Origin: Candidatus Anammoximicrobium sp.
GTDB lineage: Bacteria > Planctomycetota > Planctomycetia > Pirellulales > Pirellulaceae
Length of the DNA: 64,000 bases
Reading direction: 5' to 3'
Assembly (NCBI GenBank): GCA_012515235.1
Contig: JAAYYU010000142.1
Location: 1-64,000, forward strand
Within the stretch, counting starts at the first letter, position 1; every line of letters starts with the position of its first letter. A program made the position numbers and the translations under genes. Positions 43,224 through 52,100 of the stretch are shown one piece after another. A model generated the notes under the pieces. It had not been told where the DNA came from. It saw only the letters and a program-made list of their open reading frames with translations, and ran no database searches.

Positions 43224-44867
43224 TCACACAAACCGGCGGGCCTGATCGGCAACCGGCGGGCCTGATCGGCAACCGGCGGGCAGACCGCGGGCTTCATACG
43301 TCCGGCCGTTGCTCTCGCCGCGATGCGAATTCTGGATTGCCAACTCATACAACCGCTGGCCCCAAGCCGTGGGGTAACTGCCCGTGATGCACGCCTGGCA
43401 CAGTTGATCGCCCTGGAACCCGATCGCCCGCGCGATCGCCTCGACCGGCAAATACCGGAGGGAATCCGCCCCCAAGTCGGCGGCCATCCGCTGCAGCACA
43501 TCCTCCGACAAGTGGCCCTCGTTCACGTACTTGGGCGCAAACAATTCGCCGATGGTCGACATGTCGATTCCGTAAAAACACGGGGCGATGATCGGCGGGC
43601 AAGCGACGCGGACATGGATTTCGCGAGCACCGCCGACAGTGCGGATGCGGTCTAGCAGCACGCGCATGGTTGTCGAACGGACGATGGAGTCTTCGACCAG
43701 GAACACCCGCCGGCCGTGCAGGACTTCGCGGAGAGGCGTGTACTTCGTCTCCGCCTTCTTTCGGCGTCCCTGGCCGCCCTCAATAAACGTACGGCCGGCA
43801 TAACGATTGCGAATCAAGCCTTCCATCGCTTGGACGCCGAGTTCGAACGCCATCGAGTCGGCCGCCGCTTTGCTCGTGTCGGGAACCGGAACCACGATGG
43901 TTTCCTTATCCAGTGGCACGTTGCCGTGCTTTAATTCCAGCCGCGCCAGTTCCGCGCCCAAGGCGGTGCGTGAGACGTACACGCTGCGGTCATCGAGCGT
44001 GCTGGCCACGTTGGCGAAATAAACCCACTCGAAGAAACAGTGGGCCCGCCGGGCGTGGCTGCAGAAGCTTTTGATCGTCAAGCGGCCGTCGGCGGTAATT
44101 GTGATCGCCTGGCCGGGCAGCAGCGACTGGATGCTTTCGGGCTGAAAGCCCAGGTTCAACAAAGCCACGCTTTCGCTGGCGGCGGCGAACAGGGGTCCCT
44201 CTTTCGCATAGACCAGCGGCTTGATGCCGAGCGGATCGCGGGCCAGCAGCATGTCGCCTTGAGCGTTCAGAAAGGCCAGGCTGTAAGCCCCGTCCAGACG
44301 GCAGCTGACGTTCTGCATCAGTTCCGACAGCGACGGCCGAAGATCGCCTGACAACTCGCGGCTTAGTTCGTGCATCAGGATTTCGGTGTCGGTCTCGCGG
44401 GCCAGGTGGTGATCTGTGTCGCTGAGCAGACGTTCCCGCAGGTCCTGATAATTGGCCAGTTGCCCGTTGAACGCAAAACTAAACCACTTGTACTTGATCA
44501 GGTGGTGCCGCTCGAACGGCTGCGCGTAACTCCGGTCGTCCGCGCCGCAGGTCGCATAACGCACGTGTCCGATCGCGGCGCGGCCCGCATATTCCCGCAT
44601 CACGGTTTCGCAGTCCGTACGGTGCGCCAGTCGGAACACCTCGGTGACCGAGCCCACATCCTTGTACGTGTCGATCAGCTGGTCCCGATGCGGGTTGTAG
44701 GTGGTCATTCCGGCTGCCAATTGACCGCGATTCTGGATATCCAGCAACATCCGCGGAACCAGACGCGAAACCTGCTCGGGCCCCTGTTCCGGACACAGCG
44801 GGCTGATCTCCTCGCCAGGCAGGTGGTAAATGGCGACGATCCCGCATTCGTGGTGCAACTCGCTCAT
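43224..44867 (-). CDS. purF: Amidophosphoribosyltransferase
   Basis: A 547-aa glutamine amidotransferase doing the first step of purine synthesis (PRPP plus glutamine to phosphoribosylamine). The N-terminal nucleophile is Cys8 in [12 protein letters not shown], exposed after removal of a short propeptide. The glutaminase part has NRGQLAAGM and [12 protein letters not shown]; the transferase part has the PRPP loop [13 protein letters not shown]. The C-terminal residues after about 520 ([20 protein letters not shown]) are encoded by a 20-bp tandem repeat and look like a recent extension. AGGGAG lies twelve bases before the ATG. The gene converges on prc. Confidence 0.95.
   Translation of the reverse strand: MSELHHECGIVAIYHLPGEEISPLCPEQGPEQVSRLVPRMLLDIQNRGQLAAGMTTYNPHRDQLIDTYKDVGSVTEVFRLAHRTDCETVMREYAGRAAIGHVRYATCGADDRSYAQPFERHHLIKYKWFSFAFNGQLANYQDLRERLLSDTDHHLARETDTEILMHELSRELSGDLRPSLSELMQNVSCRLDGAYSLAFLNAQGDMLLARDPLGIKPLVYAKEGPLFAAASESVALLNLGFQPESIQSLLPGQAITITADGRLTIKSFCSHARRAHCFFEWVYFANVASTLDDRSVYVSRTALGAELARLELKHGNVPLDKETIVVPVPDTSKAAADSMAFELGVQAMEGLIRNRYAGRTFIEGGQGRRKKAETKYTPLREVLHGRRVFLVEDSIVRSTTMRVLLDRIRTVGGAREIHVRVACPPIIAPCFYGIDMSTIGELFAPKYVNEGHLSEDVLQRMAADLGADSLRYLPVEAIARAIGFQGDQLCQACITGSYPTAWGQRLYELAIQNSHRGESNGRTYEARGLPAGCRSGPPVADQARRFV
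43231..43280. repeat. 20-bp tandem repeat in the 3' end of purF
   Basis: AACCGGCGGGCCTGATCGGC occurs at 43231-43250 and 43251-43270, and its first ten bases again at 43271-43280. The unit is not a multiple of three, so each copy is read in a different frame in purF. Confidence 0.9.
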
Positions 44868-45247
44868 CGAGAACGGTGACTCCCTGTGGATCAACCTGGA
44901 GGAGGGCGACGGCCTGTCGCGCGGCGCGGCACGGTCCGACCTGTTTCGTGGGGGCCGGGACACCGACTGTCCGCCTTTGGCTCCGCCGAAACCGGGGCCA
45001 TTGTATGGCCCGCGCGTGCTCTTCACAACACAGCCGGGAACCCACTTGGGAAACACGCCGCAGAAGTGCAAGGCGGGCAACTGCTTGGAGCGACAAGGCC
45101 GTCCGTTGCTGTGCCGGCTGGCCAGGGTGGGGGAACGCGGGAATAATAAAGGCGAGTGAGCAGCCCGCGGCGAGTTCTCGTCCGGGCGCTTCGCTCGCCC
45201 GACACGATCCTGCGGTTGTTTCCATTCCTTCGGACGGAGGCTCGTCC
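44868..45247. other. Divergent intergenic region between purF and the DUF2784 gene
   Basis: About 380 bases with no gene that I can support on either strand. Promoters for both neighbours should be here; no purine riboswitch or PurR-like operator could be recognised by eye. Confidence 0.45.
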
Positions 45248-45661
45248 GTGCAACACGCCTATCGTCTTGCCGCTGATGCCGTGTTGGCATTCCATGTTTC
45301 CTACGTGGCCTTTGTGATTTTGGGCTTCTTGCTCACCGTAACCGGCATCCTGGCCCGCTGGCAATGGATCAGGAATTTCTGGTTCCGCAGTCTGCATTTG
45401 GGGGCGATTCTGCTGGTCGTGGCCGAGTCGCTGCTGGGCGTCATCTGCCCGTTGACCACCTGGGAAAGCAAACTGCGTACGCTGGCTGGCCAGGCCGCCT
45501 ACCGCGGCGATTTCATCGCTCAGTGGCTGCACGACCTGCTGTTCATCGATGCCAAACCTTGGGTTTTCACGGTGTGCTATACCTTGTTCGGATTGGCGGT
45601 TTTGGCGACCTTTGTGCTGGCGCCGCCGCGCCGGCCGAAATCCGCATCCGCGGCAAGATAG
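45248..45661 (+). CDS. DUF2784 family membrane protein
   Basis: A 137-aa inner-membrane protein with four predicted helices. It opens with [22 protein letters not shown] and has [29 protein letters not shown], both typical of DUF2784, and ends in a basic tail. A GTG start is preceded by GGAGG at good spacing. Conserved His and Glu residues in the helices are family features; the biochemical role is unknown. It lies 157 bases upstream of the helicase gene and is divergent from purF. Confidence 0.85.
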   Translation: MQHAYRLAADAVLAFHVSYVAFVILGFLLTVTGILARWQWIRNFWFRSLHLGAILLVVAESLLGVICPLTTWESKLRTLAGQAAYRGDFIAQWLHDLLFIDAKPWVFTVCYTLFGLAVLATFVLAPPRRPKSASAAR

Positions 45662-45818
45662 GGCGGGACGTGCCCGACGCAGTTCTGGAGCCCCGTCAAG
45701 ATGGGCAGTTTTGTCATGCCGCGTTGGTTGACGAAGGCCACGCCTCATGGTACTGTCTTAACGTTCTTTTACTGCTTCTCCCCCGACTGCCTCGAACGAT
45801 TGCGGAGTCAGGAAGACC

Positions 45819-47081
45819 TTGACGCAAGCTGCCCCCACCCCATTGGCCACGCGATTCGAAGACCTCGGCCTCTCACCAGTCATGCTGGATTCCCTGAGGC
45901 AGGCGCGTTACGACGCGCCGACCCCCATCCAGGCTGGCTTCATTCCTTTGGCCTTGAAAGGCCTTGACGTCAGCGGGCAGGCGCGGACTGGCACGGGCAA
46001 GACCGCAGCCTTTTTGATTCCGATTTTGGAGCGGCTGAAGCCCAGCCGCGAAGTGGCGGGACCGCAGGCGCTGATCCTGACCCCGACCCGAGAACTGGCG
46101 GTCCAGGTTCGCGACGAGGCCGACAAGTTGACGTATGGCCGCAAGGTGCATTGCGTCGCCGTGTACGGCGGCAAACCGATCCGGGGCCAGATCGAAAAGC
46201 TGGAGCGCGGCGCTCAGATTATTGTCGGCACGCCGGGCCGCGTGCTGGATCACATGTCGCGAGGCACGCTCAAATGGGACGACTTGTGGTGTGTGGTGCT
46301 GGATGAGGCCGACCGCATGTTGGACATCGGCTTCCGTCCGGACATCGAGAAGATCCTCCGCCGCTGTCCCCAGGAGCGGCAGACGTTTTTGCTGAGCGCC
46401 ACCGTGCCGTCCGCCATCCTGCACTTGGCCCGCCGCTATATGCGCGATCCCCAGTCGCTGGACTTCTCGCCGCAGAATCTGGCGGTCGAGACGATTGATC
46501 AGTACTACTTCACGGTCGAGCACGACCGGAAGTTTGAATTGCTGGTGCGGCTCTTGATTCGCGAAAAGCCGCGGCAGGCGATCGTCTTTTGCCGCACCAA
46601 GCGGGGCACGGAGCGGCTGTATCAGCGGCTGAGCAAGCTGACGACCAAAGTGGAGTGCATTCACGGCGACATGCAACAATCGTCGCGTGACCGAGTCATG
46701 GGCTTGCTCCGCGGCGGCAAGTTGCGGTTGTTAATCGCCACCGACGTCGTGGGGCGCGGCATCGACGTGACCGGCATTTCGCACATCATCAACTTCGACA
46801 TCCCCCAGTTCTGCGACGACTACGTCCACCGGGTCGGCCGCACCGGCCGCATGGGCCGCGAGGGCGTGGCCTATACGTTTGTCGAACCGGACCAGGGTTT
46901 CGAGTTGACACGGATCGAACAACGGATCAACCAGTTGTTGAAACGCGACGAGATCCGCGGCTTGGAAGCGACCTCGCCGCAAGTCAAAGAAGCGCCGGAG
47001 GACGAGAAGCCGGTCGAAGCCGAGAAACGCAAGCCGCCACCGTTCGGCCCGCGCCGGCCCCGCGTCCGCCGCGGACTGTAG
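45819..47081 (+). CDS. DEAD-box ATP-dependent RNA helicase
   Basis: A 420-aa RhlE/RhlB-like helicase. Motifs in order: the Q motif (F in RFEDLGL ... APTPIQ), motif I ARTGTGKT, Ia PTRELA, II DEAD, III SAT, then in domain two IVFCRTKRG, RGIDVTG and VI HRVGRTGRMG. The C-terminal 45 residues are charged and basic (KRKPPPFGPRRPRVRRGL), likely RNA-binding. A TTG start (AGGAAG upstream) is chosen because the next Met would remove the Q motif. It is probably active in mRNA turnover or ribosome assembly. The DUF434 gene follows 13 bases later. Confidence 0.93.
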   Translation: MTQAAPTPLATRFEDLGLSPVMLDSLRQARYDAPTPIQAGFIPLALKGLDVSGQARTGTGKTAAFLIPILERLKPSREVAGPQALILTPTRELAVQVRDEADKLTYGRKVHCVAVYGGKPIRGQIEKLERGAQIIVGTPGRVLDHMSRGTLKWDDLWCVVLDEADRMLDIGFRPDIEKILRRCPQERQTFLLSATVPSAILHLARRYMRDPQSLDFSPQNLAVETIDQYYFTVEHDRKFELLVRLLIREKPRQAIVFCRTKRGTERLYQRLSKLTTKVECIHGDMQQSSRDRVMGLLRGGKLRLLIATDVVGRGIDVTGISHIINFDIPQFCDDYVHRVGRTGRMGREGVAYTFVEPDQGFELTRIEQRINQLLKRDEIRGLEATSPQVKEAPEDEKPVEAEKRKPPPFGPRRPRVRRGL

Positions 47082-47094
47082 CGGTGCGCATCTC

Positions 47095-47844
47095 ATGCCC
47101 GACACGCGTCGACATCGTGGACCGCATCCGGAGGACGTCGGGTTGTTTGCGCCCTCCGCCTGGCCGGCGCTGCAGGCCGCCGTAGCCGACTTGTCCTGGC
47201 TCCTCTCCCGCGGCTACGCGGAGCACTCGGCACTGAAACTGGTCGGCGACCGTCTTCAGTTGACCGCACGACAGCGGATGGCCGTCATGCGCTCGACCTG
47301 TTCGGATCAGGCCCGGCAGTGCCGCGACCAGACCCGCGTGCCGACGGAGCGGCTGGCCGGTGAGCGTCTGGACATCGATGGTTTCAACGTGCTGACGACC
47401 GTCGAAGCCGCCTTGGCTGGCGGCGTGATCCTGGCTGGCCGGGACGGCTGTTATCGCGATCTGGCCAGCATGCACGGCAGTTATCGCAACGTGGACGAGA
47501 CCGAACCGGCCTTGAGCTTGATCGGCGAGGCCCTGAACGGATTCCGCCCCGCCCAGTGCTGCTGGTATCTGGACCGTCCGGTGTCCAACAGCGGCCGCTT
47601 GCGAACGCGGCTCCAGCGGCTGGCTGCTGAGCGGGGTTGGCCCTGGCAGGTCGAACTGGCCTCCGACGTCGACTCGGTTCTATCCGCTTCCCCGCACATT
47701 ATCGCCACCGCCGATTCGGTGATTCTGGACCGCTGTCGGCGCTGGTTCAATCTGGCCCGTGAAGTTGTCTCGCGCCGCCTGCCGCTGACGGCCGTTGTCG
47801 GCCTTGATCCGCAAGGAAGCGGCGGATGCCCCGAAGCGGGCTGA
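47095..47844 (+). CDS. DUF434/DUF5616 family protein
   Basis: A 249-aa soluble protein. The N-terminal helical part has LLSRGYAEHSALKLVGDRLQL, matching DUF434; residues about 90-235 have LDIDGFNVLTTVEAAL, GRDGCYRD and MHGSYRNVDET, matching the linked DUF5616 region seen also in archaea. Repeated Asp residues around DGFN and GRDGCYRD suggest a metal-binding, perhaps PIN-like nuclease core; this is inference. The gene follows the DEAD-box helicase by 13 bases and may be co-transcribed with it, which would fit an RNA-related role. Confidence 0.75.
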   Translation: MPDTRRHRGPHPEDVGLFAPSAWPALQAAVADLSWLLSRGYAEHSALKLVGDRLQLTARQRMAVMRSTCSDQARQCRDQTRVPTERLAGERLDIDGFNVLTTVEAALAGGVILAGRDGCYRDLASMHGSYRNVDETEPALSLIGEALNGFRPAQCCWYLDRPVSNSGRLRTRLQRLAAERGWPWQVELASDVDSVLSASPHIIATADSVILDRCRRWFNLAREVVSRRLPLTAVVGLDPQGSGGCPEAG

Positions 47845-47963
47845 GCGTTCTTCTGGTTCGCGCAAGCCCTCATCGACTTGTCGGGCGGACTGTGGCAAAA
47901 TGACGTGTGCGGTCAACGCGCGATGCGGCTCCACAGACACTTGAGAAACCGAATCGGCAAACC

Positions 47964-49619
47964 ATGACGGCAGCCTACCTCATCGTGGAAAACGGTCCGC
48001 TGGCGGGCAAACGTGTCGAACTGACGGAGCGCACGATCCGGCTCGGCAGCAGGGACGCCGATTTCGTTGTCGACGACAGGCACGTCAGCCGGCGGCATGC
48101 GGAGATCACTTGGGAAGGCGGCGACCACTATGTCGCCGACTTGGGCAGCAGGAACGGCACCCTGCTGAACGGCCGCAAACTGCAAGCCGGCCAGGCGATC
48201 CGGCTGTGCGATGGCGATCGCATCACCCTCGCCAGGGTCCGCGATCTCCGCTTTCACAGTTCCGCCAGCGATTCTCCGTCGCCCGTCCCGATCCTGGTCG
48301 ACGAGGCCGCGGAGGCCAAGTCCAGTTCGACGGTCCAATCCAAGGTGGAGGTGAATTTCAATTCGGCGGCGATGTCCGCGGCAGTGGGTGCCGAGGTCAA
48401 ACTGCGAGTCCTGTTCGACATCACGCGGGAATTGGGCCGGACGCTGACCCTGGACACGGTCCTGCCCAAGGTGCTCGAAGGGCTGTTCAAGGTCTTTCCC
48501 CAGGCAGACCGCGGCTTTGTCGTCCTGGCCGACGAACGCGGCGGCCTGGTTCCACGCTGGACCAGGGCCCGCAACCCCGGCGAGGACTCCATTCGCATCA
48601 GCCAGACGATCGTCCGCCGCGTGCTCGAGTCCAAGCATGCGGAACTCTTGAAAGATTTTCCCCGCGACGCCTCGGACAGCCTCCGCGGCATTCGCGCCGC
48701 CGTCTGCGCGCCGCTGTTGGATTCAGGCGGCGACGCAATCGGCGTCATTCAACTGGACACGCTCAATCAGCGAAAGACCTTTCTGCAGGAAGACTTGGAA
48801 CTGCTCGCCTGCGTCGCGATCCAGGCCGGCATGACCATCGAGAACGCCCAGTTTCACGAATGGGCGATGCGGCGCAAGGAACTCGAACTCGACTTGGAAC
48901 TGGCCAACGAGGTGCAGCAGGCGTTTCTGCCCAAGTCGCCGCCGAGCATCGCCGGCTACGACTTCTACGCCTACTATCGCCCCGCGGTCCTGGTGGGCGG
49001 CGACTACTACGACTATGTCGAACTCCCCGACGGCCGCACCGCCATCATCGTCGCGGACGTGGCCGGCAAACGCCTCGCGGCGGCGATGGTGATGGCCCGG
49101 GTTTCGGCCGAAGCCAAGTTCTGTCTGGCGGCTGAGGGCCGGCCCGGCGCCGCCCTGAACAAGCTGAACGACCGCTTGTGCGGGCTGGAGGTCGACCGCT
49201 TCGTCACCATGGTGCTGCTGGTCCTCGATCCCCGCACACACCGCGTCACGATCGTCAACGCGGGACACATGCCGCCGCTGTGGCGGCGGTTCGACGGGAG
49301 CGTGGAGAAACTCGGCGCGGCCCTGTCCGGCATCGCCTTGGGGATCATCCCACAGCAGCAATACCGGGAAACCACCATCACGCTCGCGCCCGGAGAATCG
49401 CTCACGCTGTACACCGACGGAGTCACAGACGCCAGGGACGCCGATGGCCGGGACTACCAATCGCATCGCGTCCTCGGCCACGTGCAAGCGGGCGGTGGAG
49501 TCCAGGATTTGGGGCAAGCCATCATCGACGACGTGGACCACTTCATGGGCGACCACCCGCAAGCGGACGACATCTGTCTGGTTTGCCTGGGTAGACGGGT
49601 TCCGTGGAAAGAGATCTGA
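47964..49619 (+). CDS. FHA-GAF-PP2C signalling phosphatase
   Basis: A 551-aa cytosolic protein. The FHA domain (about 1-95) has IRLGSRDADFVVDDRHVSRRHAEI and GSRNGTLLNG, for binding phosphothreonine. A GAF sensor follows at about 150-305 (FDITRELGRTLTLD ... GVIQLD), then a coiled stretch and an SpoIIE/RsbU-like PP2C phosphatase (GGDYYDYVELPDG, VADVAGKRLAAAMVMA, VNAGHMPPL, TDGVTDARD). Such proteins reverse Ser/Thr phosphorylation of regulators, possibly downstream of kinases like the one at 23.4 kb. The start MTAAYLIVENGP has only a weak ribosome site. The TPR gene follows by 33 bases. Confidence 0.92.
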   Translation: MTAAYLIVENGPLAGKRVELTERTIRLGSRDADFVVDDRHVSRRHAEITWEGGDHYVADLGSRNGTLLNGRKLQAGQAIRLCDGDRITLARVRDLRFHSSASDSPSPVPILVDEAAEAKSSSTVQSKVEVNFNSAAMSAAVGAEVKLRVLFDITRELGRTLTLDTVLPKVLEGLFKVFPQADRGFVVLADERGGLVPRWTRARNPGEDSIRISQTIVRRVLESKHAELLKDFPRDASDSLRGIRAAVCAPLLDSGGDAIGVIQLDTLNQRKTFLQEDLELLACVAIQAGMTIENAQFHEWAMRRKELELDLELANEVQQAFLPKSPPSIAGYDFYAYYRPAVLVGGDYYDYVELPDGRTAIIVADVAGKRLAAAMVMARVSAEAKFCLAAEGRPGAALNKLNDRLCGLEVDRFVTMVLLVLDPRTHRVTIVNAGHMPPLWRRFDGSVEKLGAALSGIALGIIPQQQYRETTITLAPGESLTLYTDGVTDARDADGRDYQSHRVLGHVQAGGGVQDLGQAIIDDVDHFMGDHPQADDICLVCLGRRVPWKEI

Positions 49620-49652
49620 GCGAGTGTTGTTCAGCAGGGAAGGAATCGTTGC

Positions 49653-51980
49653 ATGTCGAAGAAAAAACGTCCGCCGGACGAACCATCGGGCCGCCGAGGT
49701 GGGAAACGCCCCGTTCGAGGCTCTGCTCCTGGGCAAGGACTGCCGTTGCCGCACCCCTTCGCGATGGAAGGGTTGTTGCGCGATGCCTTGCGCCAGTCGG
49801 GCATGCTGGAGGAGGCGGGGGCGCCGGCGGCGGAAGCATGGCGCCTCGTCGAGCAGGCGTATTGCGCACAGGACAGAAAGAGGCAGCGGCAACTCGCCCA
49901 GCACGCCCTGGAGATCGATCCGGACTGCGCTGAGGCCTACGTGTGCCTGGCGGAAACGGCGTCTCGGGCCGAAGAGGCACTGTCGGCATGGGAACAAGGC
50001 GTCGCCGTCGCGACACGAGCGCTGGGCGGTGCGGAATCCATGGACCGATACGCCGGCCACTTCTGGGGTCGACTGGAGACTCGACCCTACATGCGTGCTC
50101 GGTTGGGGCTGGCCCAATGCTTGTGGACCCTTCGCCGCCAGGAGGAAGCGGTCGCTCACTGCCGAGAACTGCTGCGGCTGAATCCGAACGACAATCAGGG
50201 CGTACGTTACGTCTTGAGTTCTTACTTGTGCGAGTTGGGGCGAGACGACCAATGGCAGCAGTTGCTGGACGAGTACCCGGACGACGCTTCTGCGGAATGG
50301 CACTTCGGTCGAGCGCTGTTGGCCTATCGCCGCCTGGGCGACACGGATGCTTCCCGCGCAGTGCTGCAGGCGGCGCACGCGGCCAACCCCTACGTCGTCG
50401 AGTACCTGGTGGGAAATCGGCCGCTGGACACGCAGTCGCCTCCGTATTTCGCGCTGGGAGAAGACAGCGAAGCCTGCAGCTATGTTGGGGCCTTCTTGTC
50501 CGGTTGGCGTGGGACTCCCGGAGCGGCCGCTTGGCTGCGGAGAACCCTGCAGACGGCCATGCCTACAAGCCAGCGCGAACCGCCGCGTGCGTCTTGGAGC
50601 TTTTTGAAAGGCAGCGTCGGCGACCTGCCGCTGGCCACAGGCGAAGTCTGGCAGGTTGACGTCCGCCGGATGCCGTTGGGATCCGGCGACCGGGATGCGA
50701 CACCGACACGGATTCTGGCCGTTACGAACGCCGACCAGGGGGAGATCATCCTGCTGCAGCCCTGGGAACCGGAGGCCCCTCCCAAGCCACGCGACATCCT
50801 GATCGCGGTCGTGACGGCGATGCGCAACCTCCCGTCAGGCGAGCCGCGCCGTCCGGAAGCAATCCAGGTGCTGCAGAAGACCTATCGCCGGTCGTGGACT
50901 CCCAAACTGGCGGAACTCTCTGTGCGATGCGAACTGATCGACGACTGTGAGTTTCTCGACACAATCATGGATCGCCTGGCGGAAAGGGAGGCGTCCTGCC
51001 CGTTGTCGGAGCACGAACAGCAGCGCCGGACGGAAAGCGTCGCCGACTTGCCTCAGGAAAGCGACGAAGTGTGGCAGGTCGCCGCGCGAAAGCTGGCCAC
51101 CTGGATCATTGACCAGGGAGAACCGCAACGCCCCTGGGCGACGCTGGTGGCCAGCCTGGACACCGGGTGTATTCTGGGGCAGAAAGTCAGCCTGGAACCG
51201 CCGACTGCCGAGATGCTGTGGGAAACGGTTCTGGCGGCGATGGTCTCGCCGGCCGCCGGACCGCCGCATCTGCCCGGCGCCATCGAGGTGCACTCCGAAC
51301 CGTGGCGCGACGCCCTGCTGCCGCACCTGACGCCCTTGGGTGTCGCGTGCCAAGCCTGCAGCCAACTCGAACGCATGGACGCGCTCCTGGACGACTTGTC
51401 AAACCATTTGAGCAGCGGCCCGCAACTGGCGGCGATGATCGACACGCCAGGCGTCACCCTCCGCCACGTCGGCGGCTTGTTTGCCGCCGCGGCCGAGTTC
51501 TATCGTGAGAAGCCCTGGCGGAGCGTGCCGGGCGACGTAGCGATCGAGGTCCGTTGCGACAAGTTCCAAACGTCCCGCTGGCACGCCGTGGTGATGGGCC
51601 AATCCGGGATGACGTTCGGACTGGCCATGTACGAGGACTGGGAGGTGCTGCAGGCTCTGCTCCGCGAAGCCCCGGATGCGGACCGCCGCAACTCGGCCTT
51701 GTCCCTGATGTACAGCGAGGCCTTCGAAATCGCTGTCCGCGACCTGGACGCGGCCGAGCGCGAAGACTGGGCGGTGGCGAGTCCCGAAGCTTACCCGCTG
51801 GTGATGCGAGTCAACCCCGGCATGGCCGTCCGGCCGCCGCTGGCCTGGGAACTGGAACTGCTCGAAGGCTGCCTCCGCGCTGTCCCGCTGTTCCTGAGAC
51901 AAGCCCAACGGACGCCCGCCCGGTTGACCGTGCCGATTTCGTCCGGCGAACTGACGTTGGATCTGAGACGGACAGATTGA
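49653..51980 (+). CDS. TPR-containing protein with uncharacterised C-terminal domains
   Basis: A 775-aa soluble protein. Residues about 60-240 contain TPR-like helical repeats (LAQHALEIDPDCAEAYVCLAE, LLRLNPNDNQGVRYVL, YRRLGDTDASRAVLQAAHAANP), an arrangement like that in ST7-type plant and bacterial proteins. The next 500 residues hold two repeats of an unnamed alpha/beta unit, with GEVWQVDVRRM and DEVWQVAARKL as corresponding openings, and then a segment (PWRSVPGDVAIEVRC ... HAVVMGQSGMTFGLAMYED) resembling the DUF7309/DUF6930 type. AGGGAAGG precedes the ATG. It is tightly placed after the FHA phosphatase. Function unknown. Confidence 0.7.
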   Translation: MSKKKRPPDEPSGRRGGKRPVRGSAPGQGLPLPHPFAMEGLLRDALRQSGMLEEAGAPAAEAWRLVEQAYCAQDRKRQRQLAQHALEIDPDCAEAYVCLAETASRAEEALSAWEQGVAVATRALGGAESMDRYAGHFWGRLETRPYMRARLGLAQCLWTLRRQEEAVAHCRELLRLNPNDNQGVRYVLSSYLCELGRDDQWQQLLDEYPDDASAEWHFGRALLAYRRLGDTDASRAVLQAAHAANPYVVEYLVGNRPLDTQSPPYFALGEDSEACSYVGAFLSGWRGTPGAAAWLRRTLQTAMPTSQREPPRASWSFLKGSVGDLPLATGEVWQVDVRRMPLGSGDRDATPTRILAVTNADQGEIILLQPWEPEAPPKPRDILIAVVTAMRNLPSGEPRRPEAIQVLQKTYRRSWTPKLAELSVRCELIDDCEFLDTIMDRLAEREASCPLSEHEQQRRTESVADLPQESDEVWQVAARKLATWIIDQGEPQRPWATLVASLDTGCILGQKVSLEPPTAEMLWETVLAAMVSPAAGPPHLPGAIEVHSEPWRDALLPHLTPLGVACQACSQLERMDALLDDLSNHLSSGPQLAAMIDTPGVTLRHVGGLFAAAAEFYREKPWRSVPGDVAIEVRCDKFQTSRWHAVVMGQSGMTFGLAMYEDWEVLQALLREAPDADRRNSALSLMYSEAFEIAVRDLDAAEREDWAVASPEAYPLVMRVNPGMAVRPPLAWELELLEGCLRAVPLFLRQAQRTPARLTVPISSGELTLDLRRTD

Positions 51981-52100
51981 CGCCGGCGACGCACGAGAAG
52001 CGGCCGCCACCAAAGCGAGTTGGGGCTCCGGCCCGATCGAACCAGAGGCCCAGCCTGACCAAAGGCACGCCCCGCCCGCCCGTCGTACGACCTGAAGACG

